64,000 nt of DNA from Tateyamaria sp947503385 (GTDB taxonomy: Bacteria; Pseudomonadota; Alphaproteobacteria; Rhodobacterales; Rhodobacteraceae), in assembly GCF_051195235.1 (NCBI RefSeq), contig NZ_JBNFZM010000004.1, positions 62,001 through 126,000 on the forward strand. The letters are read 5' to 3'. This document shows positions 17,113 through 25,046 of the stretch, one piece after another. The notes beneath the pieces were generated by a model. That model was not told the origin of the DNA and did no database searches. It saw nothing but the letters and a program-made list of their open reading frames with translations. The position numbers and the translations under genes are program-made. Within the stretch, counting starts at the first letter, position 1. Each line of letters opens with the position of its first letter.

Positions 17113-18278
17113 TGTGGCGCGGGATCGCCTCTAACGCGATCACTTTTCTTATCGTGTCCCTCTTTGTGCTGGGCGGCGTGATCCTTTGGGGGCGCGCACA
17201 ATATGAAGCCGCCGGGCCGTTGGATCAGGCGATGTGCCTACAGGTGGATCGGGGGTCGAATTTTCGCCGGGTGAGCCGCGAGCTGGAAGCCGATGGCGCG
17301 GTGACACATGGCTGGATTTTTCGCGCGGGCGCTGATTATGCCGACAAGACCTCGCAACTGAAGGCGGGGAGCTATCTGGTTGAGCCGGGCGCGTCGATGG
17401 AGGAGATCGTCGACATCGTGACCCGCGGCGGTGCCAGCACCTGCGGGACCGAGGTGGTTTACCGCATCGGCGTGAACCGGTTGAGCGCACAGGTCCGCGA
17501 ACTGGACCCGAACACCAACCGCTTTGTCGAGAAGGCTGCGTTTGAGCCTGCCGTCGAAGACGCGCCTGCCGCCTATACCGAGGTGAAGGCTGATCAGGAC
17601 ACGCGGTACCGCGTGGCGCTGGCCGAGGGCGTGACAAGTTGGCAGATTGTGGACGCCCTGAAGGCTATTGATGTCCTTGCGGGTGACGTTGCGGAGGTGC
17701 CGCCCGAAGGTGCCTTGGCACCGGACAGCTACGAGGTGACACGCGGGCAGGATCGCAACGCGATTCTGACGCAGATGCAGGAACAGCAGGAACTGCTTGT
17801 TTCAGCCGCATGGGAAGCGCGGGACCCGGACGTGCCGCTGGACAGCCCGGAGGAGTTGTTGATCCTTGCGTCGATCATCGAAAAGGAAACCGCCGTGGCA
17901 GAAGAGCGCGGGCGGGTGTCGTCAGTGTTCGTGAACCGCTTGAACCAAGGGATGCGCCTGCAGACGGACCCCACCGTGATCTACGGGGTCACGCGGGGGC
18001 AGGGTGTGCTGGGGCGTGGCTTGCGCCGGTCCGAGCTGCGTGCCGCCACGCCGTGGAACACATATGTCATCGAAGGGCTGCCGCCGACACCAATTGCAAA
18101 TCCCGGACGGGCGAGCCTGATGGCGGCGGGACAGCCCGATGATACGTCGTTCATCTTCTTTGTTGCGGATGGCACCGGTGGGCACGCCTTTGCCGAGACG
18201 CTGGACGAACACAATCGCAACGTTGCGCGCTGGCGTGAGATCGAAGCGGAGCGGGCGGAAGAAAGCGACGGCGGCTGA
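17112..18278 (+). CDS. mltG: Endolytic murein transglycosylase
   Basis: A 388-residue YceG/MltG protein that cuts nascent peptidoglycan strands. One N-terminal membrane segment (SNAITFLIVSLFVLGGVILW) anchors it in the inner membrane. A LysM-like part follows, and the catalytic E257 lies in LASIIEKETAVAEERG, followed by VFVNRL_GM_LQTDPTVIYG. The ATG overlaps the fabF stop, so translation is coupled. This fabF-mltG pairing is common in alphaproteobacteria. Confidence 0.95.
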   Translation: MWRGIASNAITFLIVSLFVLGGVILWGRAQYEAAGPLDQAMCLQVDRGSNFRRVSRELEADGAVTHGWIFRAGADYADKTSQLKAGSYLVEPGASMEEIVDIVTRGGASTCGTEVVYRIGVNRLSAQVRELDPNTNRFVEKAAFEPAVEDAPAAYTEVKADQDTRYRVALAEGVTSWQIVDALKAIDVLAGDVAEVPPEGALAPDSYEVTRGQDRNAILTQMQEQQELLVSAAWEARDPDVPLDSPEELLILASIIEKETAVAEERGRVSSVFVNRLNQGMRLQTDPTVIYGVTRGQGVLGRGLRRSELRAATPWNTYVIEGLPPTPIANPGRASLMAAGQPDDTSFIFFVADGTGGHAFAETLDEHNRNVARWREIEAERAEESDGG

Positions 18279-18393
18279 ACGGTTGGTGTACCCACGTCAG
18301 GGTTGTATCAACGTTTTCAGGCGCTTGTCTATTTTCGTAATGATTTGTTAAGCTTAGCGCGCGGTGTGTGTGCAGGGCCACTTGCGAATTGGC

Positions 18394-18422
18394 TTGACAG
18401 ATCGAACGGTCACACGTATAAC
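18394..18422 (+). promoter_or_regulatory. Strong sigma70-like promoter upstream of the gene transfer agent operon
   Basis: A consensus -35 TTGACA is spaced by exactly 17 bases from TATAAC. It is the best promoter match noticed in the window. Transcription would start near 18429 and run into the hairpin at 18448 before reaching g1. Confidence 0.65.
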
Positions 18423-18429
18423 TTGTGAC
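18409..18429 (+). promoter_or_regulatory. Dyad bracketing the -10 element of the GTA leader promoter
   Basis: The 6-bp inverted repeat GTCACA...TGTGAC has a 9-base spacer that contains the -10 TATAAC. The placement suits a repressor that would block polymerase. No regulator for it is encoded nearby, so the assignment is by position only. Confidence 0.45.
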
Positions 18430-18447
18430 AAGCTAGAAGAAGTGGGC

Positions 18448-18486
18448 AAGCGGCCTCGGAGTGATCCGATGGTCGCTTTTCTATTT
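18448..18486 (+). terminator. Terminator-like hairpin in the GTA leader (attenuator or end of a short RNA)
   Basis: A stem of about 13 bp (AAGCGGCCTCGGA pairing with TCCGATGGTCGCTT, one bulged T and one G-U pair) has a GTGA loop and is followed by TTTTCTATTT. It lies between the strong promoter and the g1 start. It would stop most transcripts about 57 bases after the start, either as a small RNA or as a switch for the operon. Confidence 0.6.
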
Positions 18487-18519
18487 CTCTCGTGCGGAGA
18501 TCATCCCAACGCATGAGAG
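18487..18519 (+). promoter_or_regulatory. Second hairpin next to the g1 ribosome-binding region
   Basis: CTCTCGTGCG pairs with CGCATGAGAG (one G-U pair) across 13 bases. The 3' arm holds the GAGAG that is the best ribosome-binding candidate for g1, so the hairpin could limit its translation. Confidence 0.4.
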
Positions 18520-18531
18520 GTCAGAGCAAAC

Positions 18532-18876
18532 ATGACACTTATCACCCCGGACGCCGAAGAGGCCCGGACCGACGAGCTTTTGCTGTCGGTTCAGGCGTCG
18601 CTTGCAGAAATGCGTCGGCACTTCCAAGCCCTCACAGAAAGGGCCGATGCCGGGGAGGAAATCAAGGAAACCGAAGTGAACGGCCACCTCGCGTCCCTGA
18701 CGAAGGCGGTCTTTAGCGTACAGAAGGCGGAGGCGCAGCTTGGAGAAGTTCGAAAAGCACGCACCGGCATTGTCCAAAACGGATATGCCATCGACCATGA
18801 CGCAGCCCGAGCTGAAATTCGGTGCGCGCTTGGTCGCTTGCGCGCCTGTTGCGGCGCAGGAGCGGTTTCTGGATGA
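18532..18876 (+). CDS. GTA g1, small terminase subunit (TerS-like)
   Basis: A 114-residue, highly charged and mainly helical protein at the first position of the gene transfer agent cluster. Position, size and helical character match RcGTA g1 of Rhodobacter capsulatus, which has been described as the small terminase that recognises DNA for packaging. No motif identifies it on its own. The 3' end overlaps the next gene by about 90 bp. The leader before it has a strong promoter, a terminator-like hairpin and a second hairpin near the start codon. Confidence 0.8.
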   Translation: MTLITPDAEEARTDELLLSVQASLAEMRRHFQALTERADAGEEIKETEVNGHLASLTKAVFSVQKAEAQLGEVRKARTGIVQNGYAIDHDAARAEIRCALGRLRACCGAGAVSG

Positions 18877-20161
18877 GTTGGGTGAGGGCGCCTTGGGCGC
18901 CCTCCCTTTTCTGTTTGAATTCTGGGCGATGGAGCATCAACTGCCACCCGCAGGGGATTGGCGGACGTGGGTCATCATGGGCGGCCGTGGGGCCGGGAAA
19001 ACGCGGGCCGGTGCGGAATGGGTGCGCGACATGGTCGAGGGGCCGATGCCGCTGGACCCGGGCCGTGCGCGCCGTGTGGCGCTGGTGGGCGAGACCATCG
19101 AACAGGTCCGCGAAGTGATGATTTTTGGTGAGAGTGGCATTCTGGCCTGCTCGCCGCCGGATCGCCGCCCGGCGTGGCAGGCCGGGCGCAAGCGGCTGGA
19201 ATGGCCCAATGGCGCGGTGGCGACGGTGCACACGGCCTTTGACCCCGAAGGGTTGAGGGGGCCACAATTTGACGCGGCGTGGGTCGATGAGCTGGCCAAG
19301 TGGAAAAAGGGGCAGGAGACCTGGGACATGTTGCAGTTTGCCCTGCGGCTGGGTGACGATCCCCGGGTCTGCGTGACGACAACGCCGCGCAATGTCGAGG
19401 TGCTGAAAACGCTGTTGGAGATGCCGTCAACCGTTGTGACCCATGCGCCGACCGAGGCCAATGCGGCCAATCTGGCGGCCTCGTTCCTCGAAGAGGTAAG
19501 GGCGCGCTATGAAGGAACCCGGCTGGGTCGGCAGGAGCTTGACGGTGTGCTGCTGAGCGACGCCGAGGGCGCGCTTTGGACGACGGAGATGCTGGAGGCG
19601 TCACGGCGCACGCCGCCGCGCCATTTCGACCGTGTGGTGGTCGCCGTCGATCCTTGTGTGACGTCAAAAAGCACCTCGGATGCCTGTGGCATCGTGGTTG
19701 CGGGCGCAACGCTGGACGGTCCACCGCAGGAGTGGCGGGCCTATGTGCTGGCCGATTGCACGGTGCAGGGGGCAAGCCCGATGGAATGGGCGCGGGCGGC
19801 GGTTGCCGCGGTCGAGACCTTTGGGGCCGACCGAATGGTGGTTGAGGTCAATCAGGGCGGCGATGCCCTGCGTGATGTGGTCCGGCAGGTGGACCCGATG
19901 GTGCCTTACAAGGCGGTACGGGCCAAGGACGGCAAGTCGTTGCGCGCCGAACCTGCGGCCGCTCTTTATGAGCAGGGCCGGGTGGCGCATGTGCCGGGGC
20001 TGGACGCGTTGGAGGACGAGATGGTGCGGATCACACGGCGCGGGTTCGAGGGCACGGGTTCACCCGACCGGGTGGATGCGCTGGTCTGGGCGCTGCATGA
20101 GTTGATGATCGAGCCCGCGCGGGAGTATCGGCGGCCCGGCGTGCGCAGCTTGGGCGCCTGA
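18785..20161 (+). CDS. GTA g2, large terminase subunit (packaging ATPase/nuclease)
   Basis: About 458 residues. The Walker A motif GGRGAGKT (66-73 from this start) and the following RAGAEWV are typical of GTA and phage large terminases. A Walker B-like hydrophobic strand lies at AAWVDELAKW, and the C-terminal nuclease opens with VVAVDPC (catalytic Asp) and later has MVVEVNQGG. It drives DNA into the GTA head; in RcGTA packaging is largely non-specific host DNA. The start is uncertain: ATG at 18785, ATG at 18797 or TTG at 18740, all inside g1. Confidence 0.93.
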   Translation: MPSTMTQPELKFGARLVACAPVAAQERFLDELGEGALGALPFLFEFWAMEHQLPPAGDWRTWVIMGGRGAGKTRAGAEWVRDMVEGPMPLDPGRARRVALVGETIEQVREVMIFGESGILACSPPDRRPAWQAGRKRLEWPNGAVATVHTAFDPEGLRGPQFDAAWVDELAKWKKGQETWDMLQFALRLGDDPRVCVTTTPRNVEVLKTLLEMPSTVVTHAPTEANAANLAASFLEEVRARYEGTRLGRQELDGVLLSDAEGALWTTEMLEASRRTPPRHFDRVVVAVDPCVTSKSTSDACGIVVAGATLDGPPQEWRAYVLADCTVQGASPMEWARAAVAAVETFGADRMVVEVNQGGDALRDVVRQVDPMVPYKAVRAKDGKSLRAEPAAALYEQGRVAHVPGLDALEDEMVRITRRGFEGTGSPDRVDALVWALHELMIEPAREYRRPGVRSLGA

Positions 20162-20208
20162 CGGCGGGCCGGCCCTGCGGGGCGAGTATTTTGCAAAGAG
20201 AAGAAGCA

Positions 20209-20237
20209 AGGCGGTTGCAGTGAGCGGCCGCCTTTTT
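20209..20237 (+). terminator. Terminator-like hairpin between GTA g2 and g3
   Basis: AGGCGG pairs with CCGCCT across a 13-base loop and is followed by TTTTTC. It lies in the 128-base gap between terminase and portal genes and could lower transcription of the downstream genes or mark an RNA 3' end. Confidence 0.45.
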
Positions 20238-20289
20238 CGTTGGATGGACGGGCCACAGGCCCCTTGGGATCACGTGAAGGAGACCCCCC

Positions 20290-21474
20290 TTGTTTGATTT
20301 CTTTCGGAACCGGGCTGTGGCGGATGTACCAGAGCAGAAGGCAAGCGCGACGGGCAAGGTGGTGGCCTTTCAATCAGGTGGCCGCGTGGCGTGGTCGCCG
20401 CGGGATGCGGTGTCGCTGACCAAGTCGGGATTTTCGGGCAATCCGGTCGGGTTTCGGTCGGTGCGGTTGATTTCCGAGGCGGCGGCGGCATTGCCGCTGG
20501 TGTTGCAGGATGCGGCACAACGATTTGAGACGCACCCCATTCTGGCGCTGCTGAAGTCGCCCAACCCCGGACAGGGGCGTGCGGAGTTGTTCGAGGCGCT
20601 TTATGCGCAGCTTTTGCTGTCGGGCAATGCTTATGTCGAGGCTGTGGCGGGCGAAAGTGGCGCGCCGCTGGAGTTGCATGTGCTGCGGTCGGACCGGATG
20701 TCGGTGGTGCCGGGGCCAGATGGCTGGCCCATTGCTTATGAGTACCGCGTGGGGGGCAAAGTGCATCGGTTCGATGCGTCCGGCCCCATTTCGCCCATTT
20801 GCCATATCAAAAGCTTTCATCCGCAGGATGATCATTACGGGTTGAGCCCGATGCAGGCGGCGGCGATGGCGCTGGACGTCCATACGGCGGCGTCGCGCTG
20901 GTCGAAATCGCTGCTGGACAATGCAGCACGGCCTTCGGGCGCGATTGTTTACCGGGGCACGGACGGGCAGTCGCAACTGTCGGGCGACCAGTACGAGCGG
21001 CTGGTGAGCGAGATCGAGACAAACCATTCCGGCGCGCGCAATGCCGGGCGTCCGATGTTGCTGGAAGGTGGGCTCGACTGGAAACCCATGGGCTTTTCCC
21101 CGTCGGACATGGAATTCCAGAAGACCAAGGAGGCCGCGGCGCGGGAGATCGCGCTGGCCTTTGGTGTGCCGCCGATGCTGCTGGGCCTTCAGGGCGACGC
21201 GACATATGCCAATTACCAAGAGGCGAACCGGGCCTTCTATCGCCTGACGGTGTTGCCACTGGCCACGCGGGTGGCAGCGGCGCTGGCGGAGTGGCTGGGC
21301 GCGCATACGGGCGAGGATGTGGTTCTGAGTCCGGATCTTGATCAGGTGCCGGCCCTGTCCGCCGAACGCGACGCGCAGTGGGCGCGGGTGGCGGCTGCTG
21401 ATTTCCTGACGCAGGCCGAAAAGCGGCGTTTGCTGGGACTGCCTGCGTTGGCGGAGGATGCGGCGCATGGATGA
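20290..21474 (+). CDS. GTA g3, portal protein (HK97 family)
   Basis: A 394-residue portal protein. The start is a TTG at 20290, read as MFDFFRNR, with GGAG eight bases before it; no ATG is available at the right place. It has the HK97 portal features GFRSVRLISEAAAALPLVL, LYAQLLLSGNAYVEAV, YGLSPMQAAAMALDVHTAASRW and AFGVPPMLLGLQGDATYANYQEANRAFYR. It forms the ring through which DNA enters and leaves the head. It overlaps g3.5 by 8 bp. Confidence 0.95.
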   Translation: MFDFFRNRAVADVPEQKASATGKVVAFQSGGRVAWSPRDAVSLTKSGFSGNPVGFRSVRLISEAAAALPLVLQDAAQRFETHPILALLKSPNPGQGRAELFEALYAQLLLSGNAYVEAVAGESGAPLELHVLRSDRMSVVPGPDGWPIAYEYRVGGKVHRFDASGPISPICHIKSFHPQDDHYGLSPMQAAAMALDVHTAASRWSKSLLDNAARPSGAIVYRGTDGQSQLSGDQYERLVSEIETNHSGARNAGRPMLLEGGLDWKPMGFSPSDMEFQKTKEAAAREIALAFGVPPMLLGLQGDATYANYQEANRAFYRLTVLPLATRVAAALAEWLGAHTGEDVVLSPDLDQVPALSAERDAQWARVAAADFLTQAEKRRLLGLPALAEDAAHG

Positions 21475-21694
21475 TGCGAAGCTATTTGAACGCTTTGCCT
21501 GTGCGCCGGGTCTGAAACTGGAGGCGCATGAGCGGCTCACGGAGGTGCATCTGGACAATATCTCGGCCCGGTTGGACCGGCTCGAAGAGTTGATGGAGCG
21601 GCTGGAAAAGCGGCTTTGGCTGACGGTTTACGGGGTTGTGGCCGCCGTTCTGGCGACGGGGCTTCAATCCATCATGGCGGCAATCCCGCAGTAA
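21467..21694 (+). CDS. GTA g3.5, head formation protein (rcc01685-like)
   Basis: A 75-residue protein with a coiled-coil segment (LDNISARLDRLEELMERLEKRL) followed by one membrane-type helix (LTVYGVVAAVLATGLQSIMAA). It occupies the g3.5 position and has the size and layout of the R. capsulatus rcc01685 protein, reported to be required for GTA production. The ATG at 21467 has GGAGG at a good distance; an ATG 9 bases upstream is in frame. Confidence 0.82.
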   Translation: MDDAKLFERFACAPGLKLEAHERLTEVHLDNISARLDRLEELMERLEKRLWLTVYGVVAAVLATGLQSIMAAIPQ

Positions 21695-21710
21695 TCGAGG
21701 AGTTGAGCAG

Positions 21711-22274
21711 ATGCAGGTAGAGACCGGTCTGGAGACGAAATTTGCCCGGTTTGGCGCGGCTGTCGCGGTCCAGGACGGCCATGTGATCGAGGGTTATGCG
21801 AGCCTGTTTGGCGCGTGTGATCAGGGCGGTGACGTGGTTGCAAAGGGGGCGTATGCCGCCTCTTTGGGGCAGATCACGGCCGAAGGGCGCCGCGTCAAGA
21901 TGCTGTGGCAGCACGACCCGGCCCAACCCATCGGGGTGTGGGACGAGGTGCGTGAGGACGCCAAGGGCCTGTGGGTCAAGGGGCGTCTGTTGCCGGAAGT
22001 GGCCAAGGGGCGCGAAGCGGTAGAATTGATCGCCGCGGGTGCGATAGACGGGCTGTCTATCGGCTACCGGACGCTGAAGGCGGCAAAGAACGACAAGGGC
22101 CAGCGGGTCCTTACGGAACTGGAACTTTGGGAAGTGTCGCTGGTGACCTTCCCGATGTTGCCCAGTGCGCGGGTGGCGGGCAAATCGGAGGCGGTGGCCT
22201 CGGACGCGGACGACACTTTGCGTGACATGGCGGCGGCCCTGCGGGCTGCGCGCGCGGAGCTGGCGCAGCGCTGA
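21711..22274 (+). CDS. GTA g4, prohead maturation protease (HK97 family)
   Basis: A 187-residue serine protease of the phage prohead family. It contains VIEGYASLFGACDQGGDVV, the motif VKMLWQHDPAQPIGV (catalytic His in WQHD) and AIDGLSIGYR (catalytic Ser), then WEVSLVTFPML. It trims the capsid protein during head maturation. GAGTTGAG precedes the ATG at 21711. Confidence 0.94.
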   Translation: MQVETGLETKFARFGAAVAVQDGHVIEGYASLFGACDQGGDVVAKGAYAASLGQITAEGRRVKMLWQHDPAQPIGVWDEVREDAKGLWVKGRLLPEVAKGREAVELIAAGAIDGLSIGYRTLKAAKNDKGQRVLTELELWEVSLVTFPMLPSARVAGKSEAVASDADDTLRDMAAALRAARAELAQR

Positions 22275-22312
22275 TCGCGCGGCCTTTTTCTACAACAATC
22301 GAGGATTTGCGA

Positions 22313-23491
22313 ATGAGCAAGACCGCACGTGAGGCGCGGGCCGGGGAAGGTTTGTCCCCCGCCCAGGAGGTTGCGGAAGCCATGACGGGTTTCGTGACTG
22401 AGTTCAAAGGCTTCCAAGCCGAATTTCAAACCAAACTTCAACAAACGGAAGAGCGACTGACCATGCTGGATCGGAAAAATATGACGGCTGCGCGCACCCC
22501 TCTGGCAGGTGCCGTGGATATGGGTGCCCCCCACCAGAAGGCGTTTAACGCCTACCTGCGTTCGGGTGAAGATGATGGCTTGCGGGGTCTTGAGCTGGAA
22601 GGCAAATCGCTGTCCACCGCCGTGAATTCGGATGGCGGATACCTTGTTGATCCGGCCACCTCTGCGACAGTGCAGTCGGTTCTGAACGCAACCGCGTCGA
22701 TCCGTTCGATTGCGTCTGTCGTCAACGTCGAAGCGACGTCCTATGACGTGCTTGTGGACCACGGCGAAGTCGGCACGGGTTGGGCAACCGAAACCGCCAA
22801 CCTGACCGAAACGGACACCCCGTCCATCGACCGCATCACCATTCCGCTGCACGAACTGTCGGCGCTGCCGAAAGCATCGCAGCGTCTGTTGGACGACAGC
22901 GCGTTCGACATCGAAGGGTGGCTGGCCGGTCGCATTGCCGACAAGTTTGCCCGCGCCGAAGCTGCCGCGTTCATCAATGGCGATGGTGTGGACAAACCCA
23001 AGGGGTTCCTGACGCACTCGGATGTGGATGACAGCATCTGGAGCTGGGGCACGCTGGGTTACGTTCCCACGGGTGTTGACGGCGGCGTGACAGCCGAGAC
23101 CATCATCGACGTGGTCTATGCGCTGGGTGCGGAGTACCGCGCCAATGCCAGCTTCGTGATGAACTCCAAGACGGCGGGTCTCGTCCGCAAGATGAAGGAC
23201 AATGATGGTCGTTTCCTGTGGACCGACGGTCTGGCCGCAGGTCAGCCTGCGACGCTGATGGGCTATCCCGTTCTGATCGCAGAAGACATGCCTGACGCCA
23301 CCACAGGTGCCAACGCCATCGCCTTTGGCGATTTTGCCGCTGGTTACACGGTTGCCGAACGTCCTGATCTGCGCGTGTTGCGTGACCCCTTCAGCGCGAA
23401 ACCGCACGTCCTGTTCTATGCCACCAAGCGTGTGGGCGGCGACGTGAGCGACTTTGCCGCGATCAAACTGCTGAAATTCGCGACGTCCTGA
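22313..23491 (+). CDS. GTA g5, major capsid protein (HK97 fold)
   Basis: A 392-residue capsid protein. The first about 110 residues form the charged, coiled-coil scaffold (EFKGFQAEFQTKLQQTEERL) removed by the g4 protease. The shell domain follows with GGYLVDPATSATV, VDHGEVGTGWATET, SALPKASQRLLDDSAFDIEGWL and the long ending in FYATKRVGGDVSDFAAIKLLKFA. The ATG at 22313 has GAGGA upstream. A strongly structured 166-base gap separates it from g6. Confidence 0.96.
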   Translation: MSKTAREARAGEGLSPAQEVAEAMTGFVTEFKGFQAEFQTKLQQTEERLTMLDRKNMTAARTPLAGAVDMGAPHQKAFNAYLRSGEDDGLRGLELEGKSLSTAVNSDGGYLVDPATSATVQSVLNATASIRSIASVVNVEATSYDVLVDHGEVGTGWATETANLTETDTPSIDRITIPLHELSALPKASQRLLDDSAFDIEGWLAGRIADKFARAEAAAFINGDGVDKPKGFLTHSDVDDSIWSWGTLGYVPTGVDGGVTAETIIDVVYALGAEYRANASFVMNSKTAGLVRKMKDNDGRFLWTDGLAAGQPATLMGYPVLIAEDMPDATTGANAIAFGDFAAGYTVAERPDLRVLRDPFSAKPHVLFYATKRVGGDVSDFAAIKLLKFATS

Positions 23492-23510
23492 ACGGGATGA
23501 TCGTGAACAG

Positions 23511-23620
23511 CCGGGGGCGGGTTGAAGCCTGCCCCCGGTGCCGGGCGTGCGCGACGTGCGCCGTGTTGTCTAGCTGCTCCCCTCCGTCCGAGCAATGCGG
23601 ACTGGCGCACGCCCGGTTTT
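23511..23620 (+). other. Structured spacer after the GTA capsid gene
   Basis: Three nested or tandem hairpins can be drawn. An 11-bp stem is CCGGGGGCGGG/CCTGCCCCCGG (23511-23538, one G-U pair). A perfect 12-bp stem is CCGGGCGTGCGC/GCGCACGCCCGG (23541-23552 with 23605-23616). Inside it lies GTCCG/CGGAC (23586-23602). TTTT follows the long stem. This may stabilise the capsid mRNA 3' end or partly terminate transcription, making capsid more abundant than the connector and tail proteins. Confidence 0.6.
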
Positions 23621-23657
23621 CGGGGAGGCAAGGACGGAATTGCGGTGGAGAAGGTCC

Positions 23658-24257
23658 ATGATGTTGAGCGAAGTGACCACGGTGCCCGATGCGGCGCTGC
23701 CGGTTGAAGAATTCAAGGCGCATCTGCGCCTGGGCAGCGGGTTTGGCACGGGCAGCGTGCAGGACGTGGTGCTGGTGAGTTTCCTGCGGGCCGCCGTCAC
23801 GGCGGTTGAGGCACGCACAAGCAAGGTGTTGTTCGAGCGGGAGTTCATGGCGGGATTTACCGTGTGGCGCGAGAGTGCCGCGCAAGCCTTGCCGATTGCC
23901 CCGGTGAGCGCGGTGTCCAACGTCGTTCTGGTGGATCGCACTGGCGTGCGCACCGATGTCGGAGCTGACACCTACTGGCTGGAACGGGACATGCATTGTC
24001 CGCGGTTGCGGGCTGTCGGCACCTGTTTGCCGCCTGTGCCGCAAGCGGGCATGGTCGAAGTGGTCTTGACGGCGGGGTACGGTCCGGCGTGGACGGACAT
24101 TCCTGCCGATCTGCGGCAGGCCGTTCTGCTGCTGGCCGCGCATTACTATGAGTACCGTGATGAAACCGCGCTGAGTGAGGGGTGTATGCCGTTTGGCGTG
24201 GCCTCGCTTATCGAGCGTTACAAGGTTGTACGGCTGTACGGTGGGGGTGCCAGATGA
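23658..24257 (+). CDS. GTA g6, head-tail connector (adaptor) protein
   Basis: A 199-residue protein of the phage head-tail connector / gp6 type. The start reads LPVEEFKAHLRLG, and FLRAAVTAVEARTSKVLFE matches the helix pair of this family. VVLTAGYGP_WTDIPADLRQAVLLLAAHYYEYRD is the conserved C-terminal part. It should sit under the portal ring. ATGATG at 23658 follows GGAGAAGG. It overlaps g7 by 4 bp. Confidence 0.9.
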   Translation: MMLSEVTTVPDAALPVEEFKAHLRLGSGFGTGSVQDVVLVSFLRAAVTAVEARTSKVLFEREFMAGFTVWRESAAQALPIAPVSAVSNVVLVDRTGVRTDVGADTYWLERDMHCPRLRAVGTCLPPVPQAGMVEVVLTAGYGPAWTDIPADLRQAVLLLAAHYYEYRDETALSEGCMPFGVASLIERYKVVRLYGGGAR

Positions 24258-24592
24258 GTGCGCCACGACTGAACCGTCGCCTGACCCTTGAGACGCCGCA
24301 GCGTGTGTCGGACGGCGCGGGCGGGTTTGAGGAAGTCTGGGTGCCGCTTGGGGTGCTTTGGGCCGAACTCACCGCCCGCGCAGGTCGCGAAAGCCAGAAT
24401 GCGGGGGTACCGGTGTCGATGGTGCCCTACACGATTGTTGTCCGGGGTGCGCCGCATGGCCATCCCGAGCGCCCCGTGGCGCGTCAGCGCCTGCGGGACG
24501 GCGCGCGGGTGTTTCATATCCGCAGCGTGGCGGAGCGCGACCCGGAGGCGCGTTACCTTGTATGCGCGGCGGATGAGGAGGTGGCGGTATGA
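24254..24592 (+). CDS. GTA g7, head closure (stopper) protein
   Basis: A 112-residue protein of the SPP1 gp16 / phage head-tail joining family: RLNRRLTLETPQRVSDGAGGFEEVWVPLGVLWAEL and later VFHIRSVAERDPEARYLVCAADEE. Such proteins close the head after packaging. It is coupled to both neighbours by 4-bp overlaps. Confidence 0.88.
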   Translation: MSAPRLNRRLTLETPQRVSDGAGGFEEVWVPLGVLWAELTARAGRESQNAGVPVSMVPYTIVVRGAPHGHPERPVARQRLRDGARVFHIRSVAERDPEARYLVCAADEEVAV

Positions 24593-24999
24593 GCTATGCA
24601 ATGTCCGCCGCCTTGCAGGAGGCCGTGTTCACCGCGCTGTCGGCGCATGGGGACCTGCACGGCGCTGTCGGCACCGCTATCTTTGATGCGATGCCCAGCG
24701 GTGCTGTCCCGACACTTTATGTGGCTTTGGGTCCAGAGCAGGTGCGCATCGCTGATGACAAGACGGGATCCGGTGCAGAGCATGTTTTCGTCGTGTCGGT
24801 TGTGACCGAGGCACCAGGTTTTGCGTCGGCCAAGACGGCGGCGGGTCTGGTCTGTGACGCGCTGCACGAAGCGCCACTGGTTTTGTCGCGGGGACGTCTG
24901 GTGTCGCTGCGGTTTCGGTCGGCCAAGGCGGCCAAGATCGAAAAGGGCACGGGCCGCAAGATCGACCTGACATTCCGCGCGCGCGTGGAAGACGACTGA
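24589..24999 (+). CDS. GTA g8, tail terminator protein (DUF3168)
   Basis: A 136-residue DUF3168 protein: LQEAVFTALSAHGDL at the start, IFDAMPSGAVPTLYVALGPEQV and the C-terminal LVSLRFRSAKA_KIEKGTGRKIDLTFRA. It should cap the tail tube and join it to the head. The start overlaps g7 by 4 bp. Confidence 0.9.
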   Translation: MSYAMSAALQEAVFTALSAHGDLHGAVGTAIFDAMPSGAVPTLYVALGPEQVRIADDKTGSGAEHVFVVSVVTEAPGFASAKTAAGLVCDALHEAPLVLSRGRLVSLRFRSAKAAKIEKGTGRKIDLTFRARVEDD

Positions 25000-25046
25000 A
25001 GCGCCCGTTTGGACGCTAACTTACTCACTTCAAATGGAGAATTCTA

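Noticed and set aside
22064..23407. Long open frame opposite the GTA capsid gene
   Set aside because: Antisense shadow of g5; no ribosome-binding site, no family features.
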